Positions 16,767-26,032 of a DNA stretch of 64,000 nucleotides are shown here, in pieces. The notes beneath the pieces were generated by a model, which had not been told where the DNA came from, did not search any database, and saw only the letters and a list, made by a program, of their open reading frames with translations. A program made the translations under genes and the position numbers. Source of the stretch: Pararhizobium_B sp963838155 (GTDB taxonomy: Bacteria > Pseudomonadota > Alphaproteobacteria > Rhizobiales > Rhizobiaceae); NCBI GenBank assembly GCA_963838155.1, contig CAWIQE010000019.1, positions 124,001 through 188,000 on the forward strand, read 5' to 3'. How positions within the stretch are numbered: position 1 is the stretch's first letter; each line of letters opens with the position of its first letter.

Positions 16767-18233
16767 TTACCGTTCATGGCCGGCGCTCTTCAGCACTTCG
16801 GTGACCGGGGAGAGGATGTAGTCGATCACCCGTCGACTTTCGGTCTTGATTTCCGCCCTCACCGTCATGCCCGGCTCCAGTTGCAGGCGGTTGCCGCTGT
16901 CGGTGCGGGACGGGTCGTCGAGTGCAACCATGGCTATGTAATACAGGCCGCTCACCTCGGGCGCGCCGGATGGCGCTTCGTTCGCCCGGCCCGAGGCGAC
17001 CGAGATCGGATCCTGCAGCGCCTGAGCGTTGCGTATCGTCACCGCTTCGCGCGAAACGGTAGCGACCTTGCCCGTGAACATGCCGTAGCGGGTAAAGGGA
17101 AAGGCGTCGGCCTTGACGCCGACATCGTCGCCGACCTTGACGAAGCCGATGTCGGAGGACGGAATCAATGCCTCTACGACCAGCTTCGTCTCCTTCGGCA
17201 CGATGACGAGTAGGGTCTGCCCCGGATCGACGACCTGGCCGGGTCCGACCGCGGCAAGCTGCTGGACCGTTCCGTCGACGGGTGCGGCGAGCGAGGTGTC
17301 GTCGAGGCGCGCCTTCTGTTTGACGATCTCCTGATCGAGCTGCTCGACCTGGCGTTCGGCAGTCTGGATGCCCTGAGCCTGCTGCCCGACGAAAGTCGAC
17401 ACGGCCTGGCGCTTCTGTTCCCGCAGGCTCAGCACGCCGGCGTCCGTCTCCTTCAACTGGGCGAGATTGCCGGCAAGGTCCGCTTCGACGCGAGCGAGAT
17501 TTTCCTCCGCCGTCAACGCATCGGCCTTGGAGCCGACGGCGGAGGAAAGCAGGGTTTCGGCCATGCCCGCTTTTTGCTTCAGGATATCGTCGAGCCTGCG
17601 TTCGGCGGCGACGACGGCCGCGAAGCGGTCGTGTCGGGCCTTCATCTCCTCGATCTGCGCGGCCAGCGAGCCGATGCCGTTGCGCAGCGTCCGCAATTCC
17701 GCATCGAACGCCGCGGTTTCGCGCGCTGCCACCCGTTGCGGAATCTCCGCCGAAAACGCCGGCGACGCGGTTGCAAGGTCGTTGTTCGCGACGGCCTCGA
17801 GTGCCGATTTGCGCCGTTCGATTTCGGCCCGCCATGACAACCGGCTCGAAGTGGCGGCATCCAGCGCGGCCCTGGCCTCGACGCTGTCGAGAACGATCAG
17901 GACGTCGCCCTTCCTGACGTTCATTCCCGAGCGAACGCGGATGTCCGCTATCCGTCCGGCTTCCATCGGCTGCACCACCGCCGGCCGCAGCGAGGCGCGG
18001 ACGCGGCCGGCGGCGCTGGTGAACACATCGAGCGTCGAAAGGGCGCTCCAGGCGATGGCAGCCGCCACCGCGGCGATAACGATGGCGAGCAGAATCGGCA
18101 CCACCGGCGGCACGGGACGCACCGAGATCGCCACCGCGGCCGGAAGAAACTCCGCATAGGCCCTGTCGCTTCGAACCGCGTCGAGCGCGAGCCGGCGCGT
18201 GTCCGGAACCTTGACGTCTTCGGACGAGGTCAT
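16767..18233 (-). CDS. HlyD-family periplasmic adaptor of a type I secretion system
   Basis: 488 residues. Membrane anchor near residues 42-65 (PVVPILLAIVIAAVAAAIAW), a lipoyl-like half (VVQPMEAGRIADIRVRSGMN), a long coiled-coil hairpin (residues ~110-300, rich in E/A/Q/L), the second lipoyl half (SLAAPVDGTVQQLAAVGPGQ), then the beta-barrel domain (LVIVPKETKLVVEALIPSSD). Joins the inner-membrane ABC exporter to a TolC-type outer-membrane channel, which is not encoded here. Start overlaps the exporter's stop by 4 bases (ATGA), so the two are translationally coupled. Confidence 0.95.
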   Translation of the reverse strand: MTSSEDVKVPDTRRLALDAVRSDRAYAEFLPAAVAISVRPVPPVVPILLAIVIAAVAAAIAWSALSTLDVFTSAAGRVRASLRPAVVQPMEAGRIADIRVRSGMNVRKGDVLIVLDSVEARAALDAATSSRLSWRAEIERRKSALEAVANNDLATASPAFSAEIPQRVAARETAAFDAELRTLRNGIGSLAAQIEEMKARHDRFAAVVAAERRLDDILKQKAGMAETLLSSAVGSKADALTAEENLARVEADLAGNLAQLKETDAGVLSLREQKRQAVSTFVGQQAQGIQTAERQVEQLDQEIVKQKARLDDTSLAAPVDGTVQQLAAVGPGQVVDPGQTLLVIVPKETKLVVEALIPSSDIGFVKVGDDVGVKADAFPFTRYGMFTGKVATVSREAVTIRNAQALQDPISVASGRANEAPSGAPEVSGLYYIAMVALDDPSRTDSGNRLQLEPGMTVRAEIKTESRRVIDYILSPVTEVLKSAGHER

Positions 18234-20398
18234 TCGAACACCTGCCGGTTCTGATGTGCCAGCATCCTGGCGAAAAATCCGTCTCCGGCGCGCAGGAGCT
18301 CACGCGGCGTGCCGTCCTCGGTGATCCTTCCCTTTTCGAGTGAAATGATCCTGTCGCATTTCGTAACGGCCGCCAGCCGATGGGCAATGACGATGACCGT
18401 GCGGCCTTTGGATATCTCCCGCATATTGGCCTGGATGGCCTCTTCGCTCTCATAGTCGAGCGCGCTGGTCGCCTCGTCGAAAATGAGGATACGCGGGTTG
18501 GTGGCAAGTGCGCGCGCAATGGCGATGCGCTGGCGCTGCCCGCCGGAAAGGTTGGCGCCACGCTCCTGAACGGGCGTATCGTAGCCCTCGGGCATCTGGC
18601 CGATGAACTCGTGGGCGCCGGCGAGGCTCGCCGCATTCATCACCTGGGCCCGCGTCAGGGCCGGGTTCGAAAATGCGATGTTTTCGTGGATCGAGCGGTT
18701 GAACAGGAAGTTCTCCTGGAGAACGACGCCCACCTGATGCCTGAGCCATGTCGGATCCACCTGGGATATATCCAGGCCGTCGATCAGGACCTGGCCGCGC
18801 TCCGGTATGTATAGCCGCTGGATCAACTTGGAAAACGTCGATTTTCCCGATCCGGAAGGACCGATGATGCCGATCGACTGACCAGCCGGAATCACGATGT
18901 TCAGCCCTTCCAACACCGGCGCCCGGTCTGCGCGATAGCGGAAGGTCACGTCGGATATTTCGATCTTTCCCCGTGCTCTCGGCAGAGCGCCGAGGGATTT
19001 GTTTCTGGGTTCCTGCGGATGGTCGAGAATGTCGGCGAGCCTGGCCGCAGAGACACGCACCTGCTGGAAATCCTGCCAAAGCTGGGACAGGCGCAGGACG
19101 GGGGCCGTTATCTGTCCCGTTATCATGTTGAAGGCGATGAGCGCGCCGACGGTCATGGCACCGCTCATCACCTCATTGGCGCCGAAGAAGAGAACCAGAA
19201 CCTGCACGGTCCGGACGACCCATTGAATTAGGTTCTGACCGAACGCGGACAGGGCGATCGCTTTAAAGGACGTGTGAACGAAATCAGCGAGGCGCTCCTC
19301 CCAATCCGCCTGCAATTGCGGTTCCGCGGCCGATGTCTTGACCGTCTGGGCACCCAACACGGCTTCCACCAGCAATTGCTGGCTGTAGGCGCCCTTGTTG
19401 AAGCGTTCCTCGGTGAGGCGCCTAAGCATCGGTTGAAGAATGACGGCAATCGCGATGTAGACCGGAATTGACAGCGTGACGATAACGGCCAGGAGCTTCG
19501 AGTAGGCGTAAAGGATCGCTACCAGGATGAAGGCAAACAGAAAGTCCAGTCCTGCCGTCAACGCCTGCCCGGTGAGAAACCGACGGATTTGCTCCAATTC
19601 GCGCACGCGCGCCACGGTCTGGCCGGCGGGGCGGGTCTCGAAGTAGGCGACCGGAAGCTTCAGCATGTGGTTGAACACGCCCGCCCCCAGTTCGACGTCC
19701 ACCCTGCTTGCCGTATGAGACAGCAGGTAGGTTCGCAGAAATTCGATCGCCGCCTGGAAAGTGTTCACGGCGACCATGCCCGCCACGACCGCAAGGAGGG
19801 TCGCCATGCCCTTGTGAACGAGCACTTTATCGATAACGATCTGAAACAAGAGCGGCGTTGCAAGCGCGAGGATTTGTACAAATGCCGACGCGAGCATGAC
19901 CAACGCGAATTCGCGTTTGAACTTCGCGATGGTCGTCACGAACCATCCCAGCCCAAAGCGGTCGCTCATTCGATCGTATCGGCGGACGACGAGCACGAAC
20001 TCGCCGTTCCATGCCGAGATGAAATCGGCCTGCTGAACCACATCGAGGGCGGACGACACCGGATCGAAGAGCCGCACCTCGTTCCCCTCGATCGCCAAGA
20101 CAATACAAAAGCGTTCGCCCTGCAGTTCGACGATACAGGGCCTGGGCGCATCTCGAAGTTTCGAAAAGCCGCGCCGCCGGAAATGTCGTGCCCGGAACCC
20201 GGCGACGCGCGCAGCTTTCACCAACTCTTCCGCAGAAGCGCTCCTTTCGAACAACCCCAACTCATGCCGCAAGTGCTGAATATCGACCGGTTTGCGATAG
20301 TGAATGGCCAGGGATGCCAGGCATTCGAGCGCACTGTCATGTCCCCGAACGGCCTCATCTGCCGGCGCAGGCGAACTGACATTCATGGAGACCCGCAT
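18230..20398 (-). CDS. Type I secretion ABC exporter (HlyB-like) with inactive C39-like domain
   Basis: 722 residues. The N-terminal C39-peptidase-like domain reads HDSALECLASLAIHYRKPVD: the catalytic-Cys position of D-C-G is Ser, so this is a non-cleaving CLD domain as in RTX exporters. A six-helix transmembrane domain follows (about 160-440, e.g. MLASAFVQILALATPLLFQI). The nucleotide-binding domain has Walker A GPSGSGKST, signature LSGGQRQR, Walker B ILIFDEATSALD and the H-loop VIAHRLAAV. It powers export of the RTX protein encoded downstream. ATG at 20398; a second ATG four codons later is possible. Confidence 0.95.
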   Translation of the reverse strand: MRVSMNVSSPAPADEAVRGHDSALECLASLAIHYRKPVDIQHLRHELGLFERSASAEELVKAARVAGFRARHFRRRGFSKLRDAPRPCIVELQGERFCIVLAIEGNEVRLFDPVSSALDVVQQADFISAWNGEFVLVVRRYDRMSDRFGLGWFVTTIAKFKREFALVMLASAFVQILALATPLLFQIVIDKVLVHKGMATLLAVVAGMVAVNTFQAAIEFLRTYLLSHTASRVDVELGAGVFNHMLKLPVAYFETRPAGQTVARVRELEQIRRFLTGQALTAGLDFLFAFILVAILYAYSKLLAVIVTLSIPVYIAIAVILQPMLRRLTEERFNKGAYSQQLLVEAVLGAQTVKTSAAEPQLQADWEERLADFVHTSFKAIALSAFGQNLIQWVVRTVQVLVLFFGANEVMSGAMTVGALIAFNMITGQITAPVLRLSQLWQDFQQVRVSAARLADILDHPQEPRNKSLGALPRARGKIEISDVTFRYRADRAPVLEGLNIVIPAGQSIGIIGPSGSGKSTFSKLIQRLYIPERGQVLIDGLDISQVDPTWLRHQVGVVLQENFLFNRSIHENIAFSNPALTRAQVMNAASLAGAHEFIGQMPEGYDTPVQERGANLSGGQRQRIAIARALATNPRILIFDEATSALDYESEEAIQANMREISKGRTVIVIAHRLAAVTKCDRIISLEKGRITEDGTPRELLRAGDGFFARMLAHQNRQVFE

Positions 20399-20881
20399 TC
20401 CATGAGGCGAGACCGGCCGATCGTCGGTTCAAAAGTCTTCGTTCGGTCGCAACCCGGCGATCGCCACCAACGGATCGCATCGCCGCTCGGCGGGTTCAGC
20501 GCCGAAAAGCGGTTGATCGGTCTTCCCAAGGTGGTTGCCATTCCTCAAACCCGTCACGATGCCTGCGCCCGCCTCACAATCATCGCTCTAATCGGACCGA
20601 AATAAAATTTCAAGTTGTATATCGACGTCGCATGCTTGCCGGGCGACGCTCGGAAGGGCTCCAAAATAGTTATTTTATATCATTGTCTTAAATATGGAAT
20701 ATCCTCACTTTCGAGCTGCGACCTACAACCTCAGTGCGAAGATCCTAAATCTCCGAAAAGCAACCTGATGTGAGCGGGTCGGCTAGCGCGCTCTCCAAAG
20801 AGCAATGACCAGAGGGAGCCGATCGGGTGTTGGAATGCGCACCGCCTTCGGACCAGATCCTGGTCTCGCTGACAGCGCGGG
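20399..20881. other. Gene-free stretch upstream of the exporter
   Basis: 483 bases. No open frame with coding character. Two AT-rich patches (about 20600-20630 and 20665-20705) could hold the promoter of the secretion operon on the minus strand (a TTGAAA lies at about 20609-20614 on that strand without a convincing -10). Nothing else recognised. Confidence 0.5.
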
Positions 20882-21066
20882 TTATCTGCTTGCAGTATCC
20901 TTATCTGCATCGACGCCTGGAACGTCGCCGAAGAGAAAGGCCGGCGCGATGTCGAGCGCGGCCGCAATCCTGCCGATGATCTTCACCGTCGGATTGCGAT
21001 AGCCGGTCTCGATGCCGCTGACATAGGTCGGGTGCAGTTGGACCCGCTCCGCGAAAGCCGAGGTTC
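20882..21066 (-). pseudogene. 5'-truncated XRE regulator fragment
   Basis: The reverse strand reads SAFAERVQLHPTYVSGIETG, then YRNPTVKIIGRIAAALDIAP and AFLFGDVPGVDADKDTASR before TAA at 20884-20882. This is HTH helices 2-3 plus the tail of an XRE protein. No helix 1 or start can be found upstream because the sequence changes into another gene fragment at about 21064. Confidence 0.7.
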
Positions 21067-21195
21067 GGCGCCGGCGTCTCCCCGGGCACGAGCGAACGGG
21101 CTCGACTGCTGACCGAGATCAACGGCATCCTGTAGCGCATGAACGAGGAGCAGCTGGGCCGCGTGGCGAAGATGCTGAAGGCGTTCCTGGGATAG
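21064..21195 (+). pseudogene. C-terminal fragment of a regulator-like gene with internal stop
   Basis: The plus strand reads FGAGVSPGTSERARLLTEIN, then GIL-stop-RMNEEQLGRVAKML and KAFLG before TAG at 21193-21195. Composition and the 'LLTEINGIL.RMNEEQLGRVAK' pattern look like the C-terminal helices of a small DNA-binding regulator (MarR- or XRE-like). An in-frame TAG and the missing 5' part mark it as dead. It abuts the XRE fragment head to head. Confidence 0.45.
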
Positions 21196-21222
21196 CGCCC
21201 CGCAAGGCGAGGAGCCTGCTTC

Positions 21223-21453
21223 CTAACCTGCCGGGCCGGCGTCGTCCGGGGAGTCGAAAACGGGCATCAGTGCGCGCGCCAGCATGGCGCCGACGCGCAT
21301 CTCCACGGTGCGCCTGCGCGCCGCGCTGGCCTCGGAACCGAGGCCCCAGCGGTCGCAGTCGCCTGCATATTCCCACATTGCGGTTGCCTGCAAATCGAGG
21401 TTGTTCGCCGAAGCGGCGCGTCCTTCGACGCGGCCGTGCCCATGACCCAGCAT
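21223..21453 (-). CDS. Small hypothetical protein
   Basis: 76 residues, MLGHGHGRVEGRAASANNLD onward, with GGGA shortly before the ATG. No signal peptide, membrane segment or known motif. Alanine- and arginine-rich composition means it could be a chance frame in GC-rich DNA, though it has an acceptable ribosome-binding site and no better frame overlaps it. Confidence 0.4.
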   Translation of the reverse strand: MLGHGHGRVEGRAASANNLDLQATAMWEYAGDCDRWGLGSEASAARRRTVEMRVGAMLARALMPVFDSPDDAGPAG

Positions 21454-21812
21454 ATGTCTTTCCCTGCCTATGGGGGAATCTTAGTCGGGTCGCTCATGGC
21501 GGTCACCTGCCGCCGGGGAAAATAGCGGGGGAAAACTCGAAATATCTGGGGACGCTTCGAGGAGGCCCGGGGCGACCGTCACGCCGCGGGGCCGGCCCCG
21601 GGCGGCGTTCGAGATCGAGCGACTTTCGCCCGTGGCCGCGCGCCGGGTCGCCGGGTCGGCCGCACGGAGAAGGGAGAGTTAACGACCCACCCTCAAAGGG
21701 GGCGGTTGACGGGTGTTCTTAACCAATTCTTAATTAATCGTTGGCGCATCTCGCTAGCTTTGGCTATTGGGGCGGGGAATTCATCAGCGACGGGGCATTG
21801 TGGAGTAAGCCT

Positions 21813-22367
21813 ATGCAGACCAAGCCGACCAAGGACTTCGACGGAGAATTGGCGGATTCGCTTCAGAGCGAGCTGGACAAGGACCTCAACGGAAACGACA
21901 ACAGGAACCAGCCGGCGGTCGCCGAGACGGTTTCGCGGCTGCCGCGCCGGATTGCCGGCGGCTTCGAAGGCGTCGGCAACGACCTCGATCGACGGGCGCG
22001 CGACTGGCGCAACACCTATCGCCTGATGGAGCAGCAGCGGCCGCACCTGGAGGCCGCCGAGGCCGAGCGCGACCGCCTGCACGAGGCGCTGGACCGTGCC
22101 GTCGGCGAGATCAAGGACAGCAACCGCATCTTCAAGGAAGCGATCGAGCGGACCAAGGAGGGCGACGTCTCCTCCGATCTCGGCCCGCAGTTCGCGCGCT
22201 GCCTCGAAGGGCTGGACCAGCTGGAAAGCGTCGCGGAAGCCCTCACGGTGAACATGCTCAACATCCGCAGCTCGTGGGAGCAGTACGCGCGCACCATCAT
22301 CCGCGCCCAGAAGATGCGGGACGAATTGCGGGAGAACGCGCCGAAGATGCCCCAGGTCAACGACTGA
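21813..22367 (+). CDS. Hypothetical cytoplasmic coiled-coil protein
   Basis: 184 residues starting MQTKPTKDFDGELADSLQSE; GGAG sits 8 bases upstream of the ATG at 21813, which favours this start over one 72 bases earlier. Highly charged and helical throughout (RLMEQQRPHLEAAEAERDRL; long Glu/Arg heptads), with no membrane segment. The upstream region is AT-rich (ttaaccaattcttaattaat), typical of rhizobial promoters. A terminator-like hairpin follows. Family not recognised. Confidence 0.75.
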   Translation: MQTKPTKDFDGELADSLQSELDKDLNGNDNRNQPAVAETVSRLPRRIAGGFEGVGNDLDRRARDWRNTYRLMEQQRPHLEAAEAERDRLHEALDRAVGEIKDSNRIFKEAIERTKEGDVSSDLGPQFARCLEGLDQLESVAEALTVNMLNIRSSWEQYARTIIRAQKMRDELRENAPKMPQVND

Positions 22368-22390
22368 CGGGACATCGCCGGTCCGTTCGA

Positions 22391-22424
22391 AAGCCTGCCG
22401 CCTTTTCGGGGGCAGCGGGCTTTA
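22391..22424 (+). terminator. Probable rho-independent terminator
   Basis: GCCTGCCGCC / GGCAGCGGGC imperfect stem (two mismatches) around TTTTCGGG, followed by a short T run, 24 bases after the hypothetical gene's stop. Confidence 0.5.
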
Positions 22425-22463
22425 GAGCCTGTCCGCGCTTCACGGAATCGCGGACACGCTCTA
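22423..22463. repeat. Inverted repeat of the 'TAGAGC..TGTCCGCG' type
   Basis: TAGAGCCTGTCCGCG (22423-22437) and CGCGGACACGCTCTA (22449-22463) form an almost perfect 15-bp inverted repeat around an 11-bp loop. This resembles a dispersed intergenic palindrome common in Hyphomicrobiales. A decayed relative lies just before pyrE (about 25983-26012). Confidence 0.7.
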
Positions 22464-22478
22464 TCTCTTTGTTCTTAC

Positions 22479-23629
22479 GCGCTTCCGGACGGAAAACCGG
22501 TGTCCACTTTTCCTGGAAGCGCGCCTCCAGTCGCACCCTCGTCTCGCTCCGTCATCCTCGCCCTTGTGGCGAGGATCCACCCACGCCCGCCGGGGATGCG
22601 GCGCCGGCTGCAGATCCTCGGGACAAGCCCGAGGATGACGGCGGTTGGGGGTGAGGATGACGGCGGTGAGGGTGATGGCGGAGGCTGGAGCGCTTCCGGA
22701 CGGAAAACCGGTTCCCACTTTTCCTGGAAGCGCTTGCTTGCCTTTACGCGCTTCCGGACGGAAAACCGGTTCACCCTCGCTCGCTCCGTCATCCTCGCCC
22801 TTGTGGCGAGGATCCACCCACGCCCGCCGGGGATGCGGCGCCGGCTGCAGATCCTCGGGACAAGCCCGAGGATGACGGCGGTGAGGGTGAGGATGAGAGT
22901 GGGGGTGAGGGTGAGGGTGAAGGCGGTGGGGGTGATGGCGGAGGCTGGAGCGCTTGCGGACGGACAACCGGTTCCCACTTTTCCTGGAAGCGCGCCTCCA
23001 TTCCCACCCTCGCTCGCTCCGTCATCCTCGCCCTTGTGGCGAGGATCCACCCACGCCCGCCGGGGATGCGGCGCCGGCTGCAGATCCTCGGGACAAGCCC
23101 GAGGATGACGGCGGTTGGGGGTGAGGATGACGACGGTGGGGGTGAGGGTGAGGGTGAAGGCGGTGGGGGTGATGGCGGAGGCTGGAGCGCTTGCGGACGG
23201 ACAACCGGTTCCCACTTTTCCTGGAAGCGCGCCTCCATTCCCACCCTCGCTCGCTCCGTCATCCTCGCCCTTGTGGCGAGGATCCGCCCACGCCCGCCGG
23301 GGATGCGGCGCCGGCTGCAGATCCTCGGGACAAGCCCGAGGATGACGGCGGTTGGGGGTGAGGATGACGACGGTGGGGGTGAGGATGACGACGGTGGGGG
23401 CGAGGGTGACGACGGTGGGGGTGATGGCGGAGGCTGGAGCGCTTGCGGACGGAAAACCGGTTCCCACTTTTCCTGGAAGCGCGCCTCCATTCGCACCCCG
23501 TCGTCCCTCGCTCCGTCATCCTCGCCCTTGTGGCGAGGATCCACCCACGCCCGCCGGGGATGCGGCGCCGGCTGTAGATCCTCGGGACAAGCCCGAGGAT
23601 GACGGCGGTGACTTTTCCTGGAAGCGCTT
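22479..23629. repeat. Array of two alternating interspersed repeat families
   Basis: Family A is a ~44-bp palindromic element (gcgcttccgg...ttttcctggaagcgc), at about 22479, 22690, 22747 (right arm missing), 22949, 23187 and 23439, with a half copy at 23611. Family B is a ~115-bp hairpin element (ctccgtcatcctcgcccttg ... gatcctcgggacaagcccga), at about 22546, 22783, 23013, 23256 and 23512. Between them is a variable run of ~12-bp 'ggtgagggtgag/gaggatgacg' micro-repeats. The A-B units recur about every 235-250 bp. Apparent long open frames here only reflect the repeat. Extends to the end of the SDR gene. Confidence 0.92.
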
Positions 23630-24418
23630 TCAGACCGACTTGATCGAGCCGCCGTCGCAGCGCACCAGGCTGCCGGTGACGTAGCTCGCCGGTCCGCTGA
23701 CGAGGAAGGCCGCCACGGAGGCGAATTCCTCGACGGTGCCGTACCGGCCGGCGGGAATCGTCTTCAGCGCGGCCTTGCGGACCTCCTCGATCGACGTGCC
23801 GGTTCGCTTGGAATTGGCGGCGTCGAGCTCCTCGACGCGCTCCGTCTGGATGCGGCCGGGCAGCAGCAGGTTGAAGGTGACGCCGTCGGCCGCCAGCTCG
23901 TTGGCCATCGACTTGGACCAGCCGACGAGCGCCGAACGCAGCGCGTTGGACAGGCCGAGATTGGGGATCGGCTGGACGACGCCCGAGGAGGCGACCGTCA
24001 GCACCCTGCCCCAGCCCGCCTCGCGCATGGCGGGCACGAAGCGCGCGGTCAGGTCCATCACCCGCAGGACCATCGTCTCGAACTGGCGGGCGACGACCTC
24101 CGTCTTCGCCTCGCTCATGGCGCCGGGCGGCGGCCCGCCGGTGTTGTTGACGAGAATGTCCAGCTCGCCGAAGCGCTCGCGCACCGCGGCTTCCAGCCGG
24201 TCGGCCGCGGACGGTTCGGAGAGATCGGCCACCGCATGGGTGACCTTGCCGGCACCGCGCGCCGTGATCTCTTCTGCGGCCTTTGCCAGCCGGTCCCCGC
24301 TCCGGCCGCAGATGACGACGTCGGCGTCCTCGGCGGCCAGCCGCTCGGCTATGCCGAGACCGAGGCCGCGCGAGGACGCCAGGACGAGAGCGCGTTTGCC
24401 TGCGATTTCGAGATCCAT
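23630..24418 (-). CDS. SDR-family protein with altered catalytic motif
   Basis: 262 residues with a short-chain dehydrogenase Rossmann fold: ALVLASSRGLGLGIAERLAA (nucleotide-binding glycine motif), ADLSEPSA, the NNTGG of strand beta4 and a C-terminal YVTGSLVRCDGG. The catalytic Ser is present (VASSGVV), but the Y-x-x-x-K position reads S-N-A-L-R, so the usual Tyr and Lys appear replaced. A subgroup of rhizobial SDRs shares this layout; activity and substrate are uncertain. It is divergent from pyrC, and its 3' end directly abuts the repeat array. Confidence 0.88.
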   Translation of the reverse strand: MDLEIAGKRALVLASSRGLGLGIAERLAAEDADVVICGRSGDRLAKAAEEITARGAGKVTHAVADLSEPSAADRLEAAVRERFGELDILVNNTGGPPPGAMSEAKTEVVARQFETMVLRVMDLTARFVPAMREAGWGRVLTVASSGVVQPIPNLGLSNALRSALVGWSKSMANELAADGVTFNLLLPGRIQTERVEELDAANSKRTGTSIEEVRKAALKTIPAGRYGTVEEFASVAAFLVSGPASYVTGSLVRCDGGSIKSV

Positions 24419-24555
24419 GCGTGTCCTCCTGTTCCTGGCGGATCAGATAGCCCCCGCCATGGGGATTGGAAAGGGCCGGACGGGAGAAACGTTGTCCGCC
24501 GGGGCGCGATAGGCTATCGCAGGGGCGTTTCCAGCCTTCCGGAAGATCCGCCGCA

Positions 24556-25593
24556 ATGACAGAAATCACCATCCGCCGACCCGACGACTGGCACCTCCAC
24601 CTGCGCGACGGCGCCATGCTGGCCGGCATCCTGCCGGAAAGCGCGCGCCATTTCGCCCGGGCGATCGTCATGCCCAACCTCGTGCCGCCGGTCGTCACGG
24701 CGGCCGAGGCGCGGGCCTACCGTGCGCGCATCGCCGCGGCGCTTCCCAAAGGCAGCGGCTTCACCCCGCTGATGACGCTCTACCTGACCGAAGGCACCGA
24801 TCCGGACGACGTCGAAGCCGCCTTTCGGGCGGGCGATGCCACGGCGGTCAAGCTCTATCCCGCGGGCGCCACCACCAACTCGCAGAGCGGCGTTCGCGAC
24901 ATCGAAAAGGCGATGCCTGTGCTGGAGCGCATGGCTGCGATCGGCATGCCGCTCTGCGTGCACGGCGAGGTGACGTGGCCGGAGGTCGACATCTTCGACC
25001 GCGAGGCCGTATTCATCGAGACCGTGCTCGATCCGCTGCGGGCCCGCCTGCCGGAGCTGCGCGCGGTGCTGGAGCACGTCACCACCCGGGACGGCGTCGA
25101 CTATGTGCGAAATTCGGCGGCCAATTTGGCGGCGACCATCACGACGCATCATCTCGTCATCAACCGCAACGCCATCCTCGCCGGCGGGATCAGGCCGCAC
25201 TACTACTGCCTGCCGGTGGCCAAGCGCGAGACCCACAGGCTGGCGCTGCGCGCGGCCGCGACGTCGGGCGATCCCCGCTTCTTCCTTGGCACCGATTCGG
25301 CGCCCCACGCCGATCCGCTCAAGGAATGCGCCTGCGGCTGCGCGGGTATCTTCACCGCAACGAACACGATGAGCGTGCTCGCCCACGTCTTCGAGGACGA
25401 GGGGGCGCTCGACCGGCTGGAGGCCTTCGCCTCGCTGAACGGACCGGGCTTCTACCGCCTGCCGGTCAACGAGGAGCGGATGACGCTGCGCAAACGGAGC
25501 GCGCCGGTCGACTTCCCGGCAAGGATCGAAACCGGCGACGGCCCGGTCACCGTCTTCGATCCGATGTTTCCCATCCACTGGGAGGTCGCCTGA
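24556..25593 (+). CDS. pyrC: Dihydroorotase, class II
   Basis: Pyrimidine biosynthesis: cyclises carbamoyl-aspartate to dihydroorotate. 345 residues; all zinc-site elements are visible: DDWHLHLRDG (HxH), AVKLYPAG (carbamylated Lys), CVHGEV, LEHVTT and GTDSAPH (catalytic Asp). Length and motifs match the E. coli-type enzyme rather than the longer class I forms. ATG at 24556, chosen as the conserved MTEITIRRPDDW start. Followed, after a repeat array, by pyrE on the same strand. Confidence 0.97.
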   Translation: MTEITIRRPDDWHLHLRDGAMLAGILPESARHFARAIVMPNLVPPVVTAAEARAYRARIAAALPKGSGFTPLMTLYLTEGTDPDDVEAAFRAGDATAVKLYPAGATTNSQSGVRDIEKAMPVLERMAAIGMPLCVHGEVTWPEVDIFDREAVFIETVLDPLRARLPELRAVLEHVTTRDGVDYVRNSAANLAATITTHHLVINRNAILAGGIRPHYYCLPVAKRETHRLALRAAATSGDPRFFLGTDSAPHADPLKECACGCAGIFTATNTMSVLAHVFEDEGALDRLEAFASLNGPGFYRLPVNEERMTLRKRSAPVDFPARIETGDGPVTVFDPMFPIHWEVA

Positions 25594-25625
25594 CGCTCCG
25601 GGAGCGGCGACGCCTTCTGTCGTCG

Positions 25626-25972
25626 GCGTTTCCGGACGGAAAACCGGTTTCCACTTTTCCTGGAAACGCGCCTCCATTCGCACCCTCGCTCGCTCCGTCA
25701 TCCTCGCCCTTGTGGCGAGGATCCGCCAACGCCCGCCGGGGATGCGGCGCCGACTGCAGATCCTCGGGACAAGCCCGAGGGTGACGGCGCTGGGGGTGAG
25801 GGTGACGGCGGAGGCTTCTCGCGTTTCCGGACGGAAAACCGGTTTCCACTTTTCCTGGAAACAAGCTTTCCCGCGCGCTTCCGGACGGAAAACCGGTTTC
25901 CACTTTTCCTGGAAACAAGCTTTCCCGCGCGCTTCCGGACGGAAAACCGGTTTCCACTTTTCCTGGAAACGC
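25626..25972. repeat. Second cluster of the interspersed repeats between pyrC and pyrE
   Basis: Family A elements at about 25626-25669, 25820-25862, 25874-25917 and 25929-25972; the last three are nearly identical 55-bp tandem units (ggaaacaagctttcccgcgc linker). One family B element lies at about 25690-25790. In this cluster the family A arms read tttcc/ggaaac rather than the ttcc/ggaagc of the larger array, so the two arrays have amplified locally. It fills the 439 bases between the genes. Confidence 0.92.
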
Positions 25973-26032
25973 TTTAAAAGACCCCGTCCGCGGTTCGGGG
26001 AATCGCGGAGCCATCGATTGAGGGTGATGCCG

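Noticed and set aside
4752..21200. One genomic island inserted at tRNA-Thr covering the Fic and secretion genes
   Set aside because: No integrase and no repeated tRNA 3' end were found; the right boundary is only marked by HTH gene fragments.
22475..23544. Long overlapping open frames on both strands (200-330 codons, Pro/Arg-rich)
   Set aside because: They are translations of the interspersed repeat array; the repeating peptide follows DNA repeat units and changes frame between strands.
22479..23629. Possible CRISPR array because of regularly spaced palindromic repeats
   Set aside because: Units are ~240 bp, the 'spacers' are themselves repeated, and no cas genes are present.
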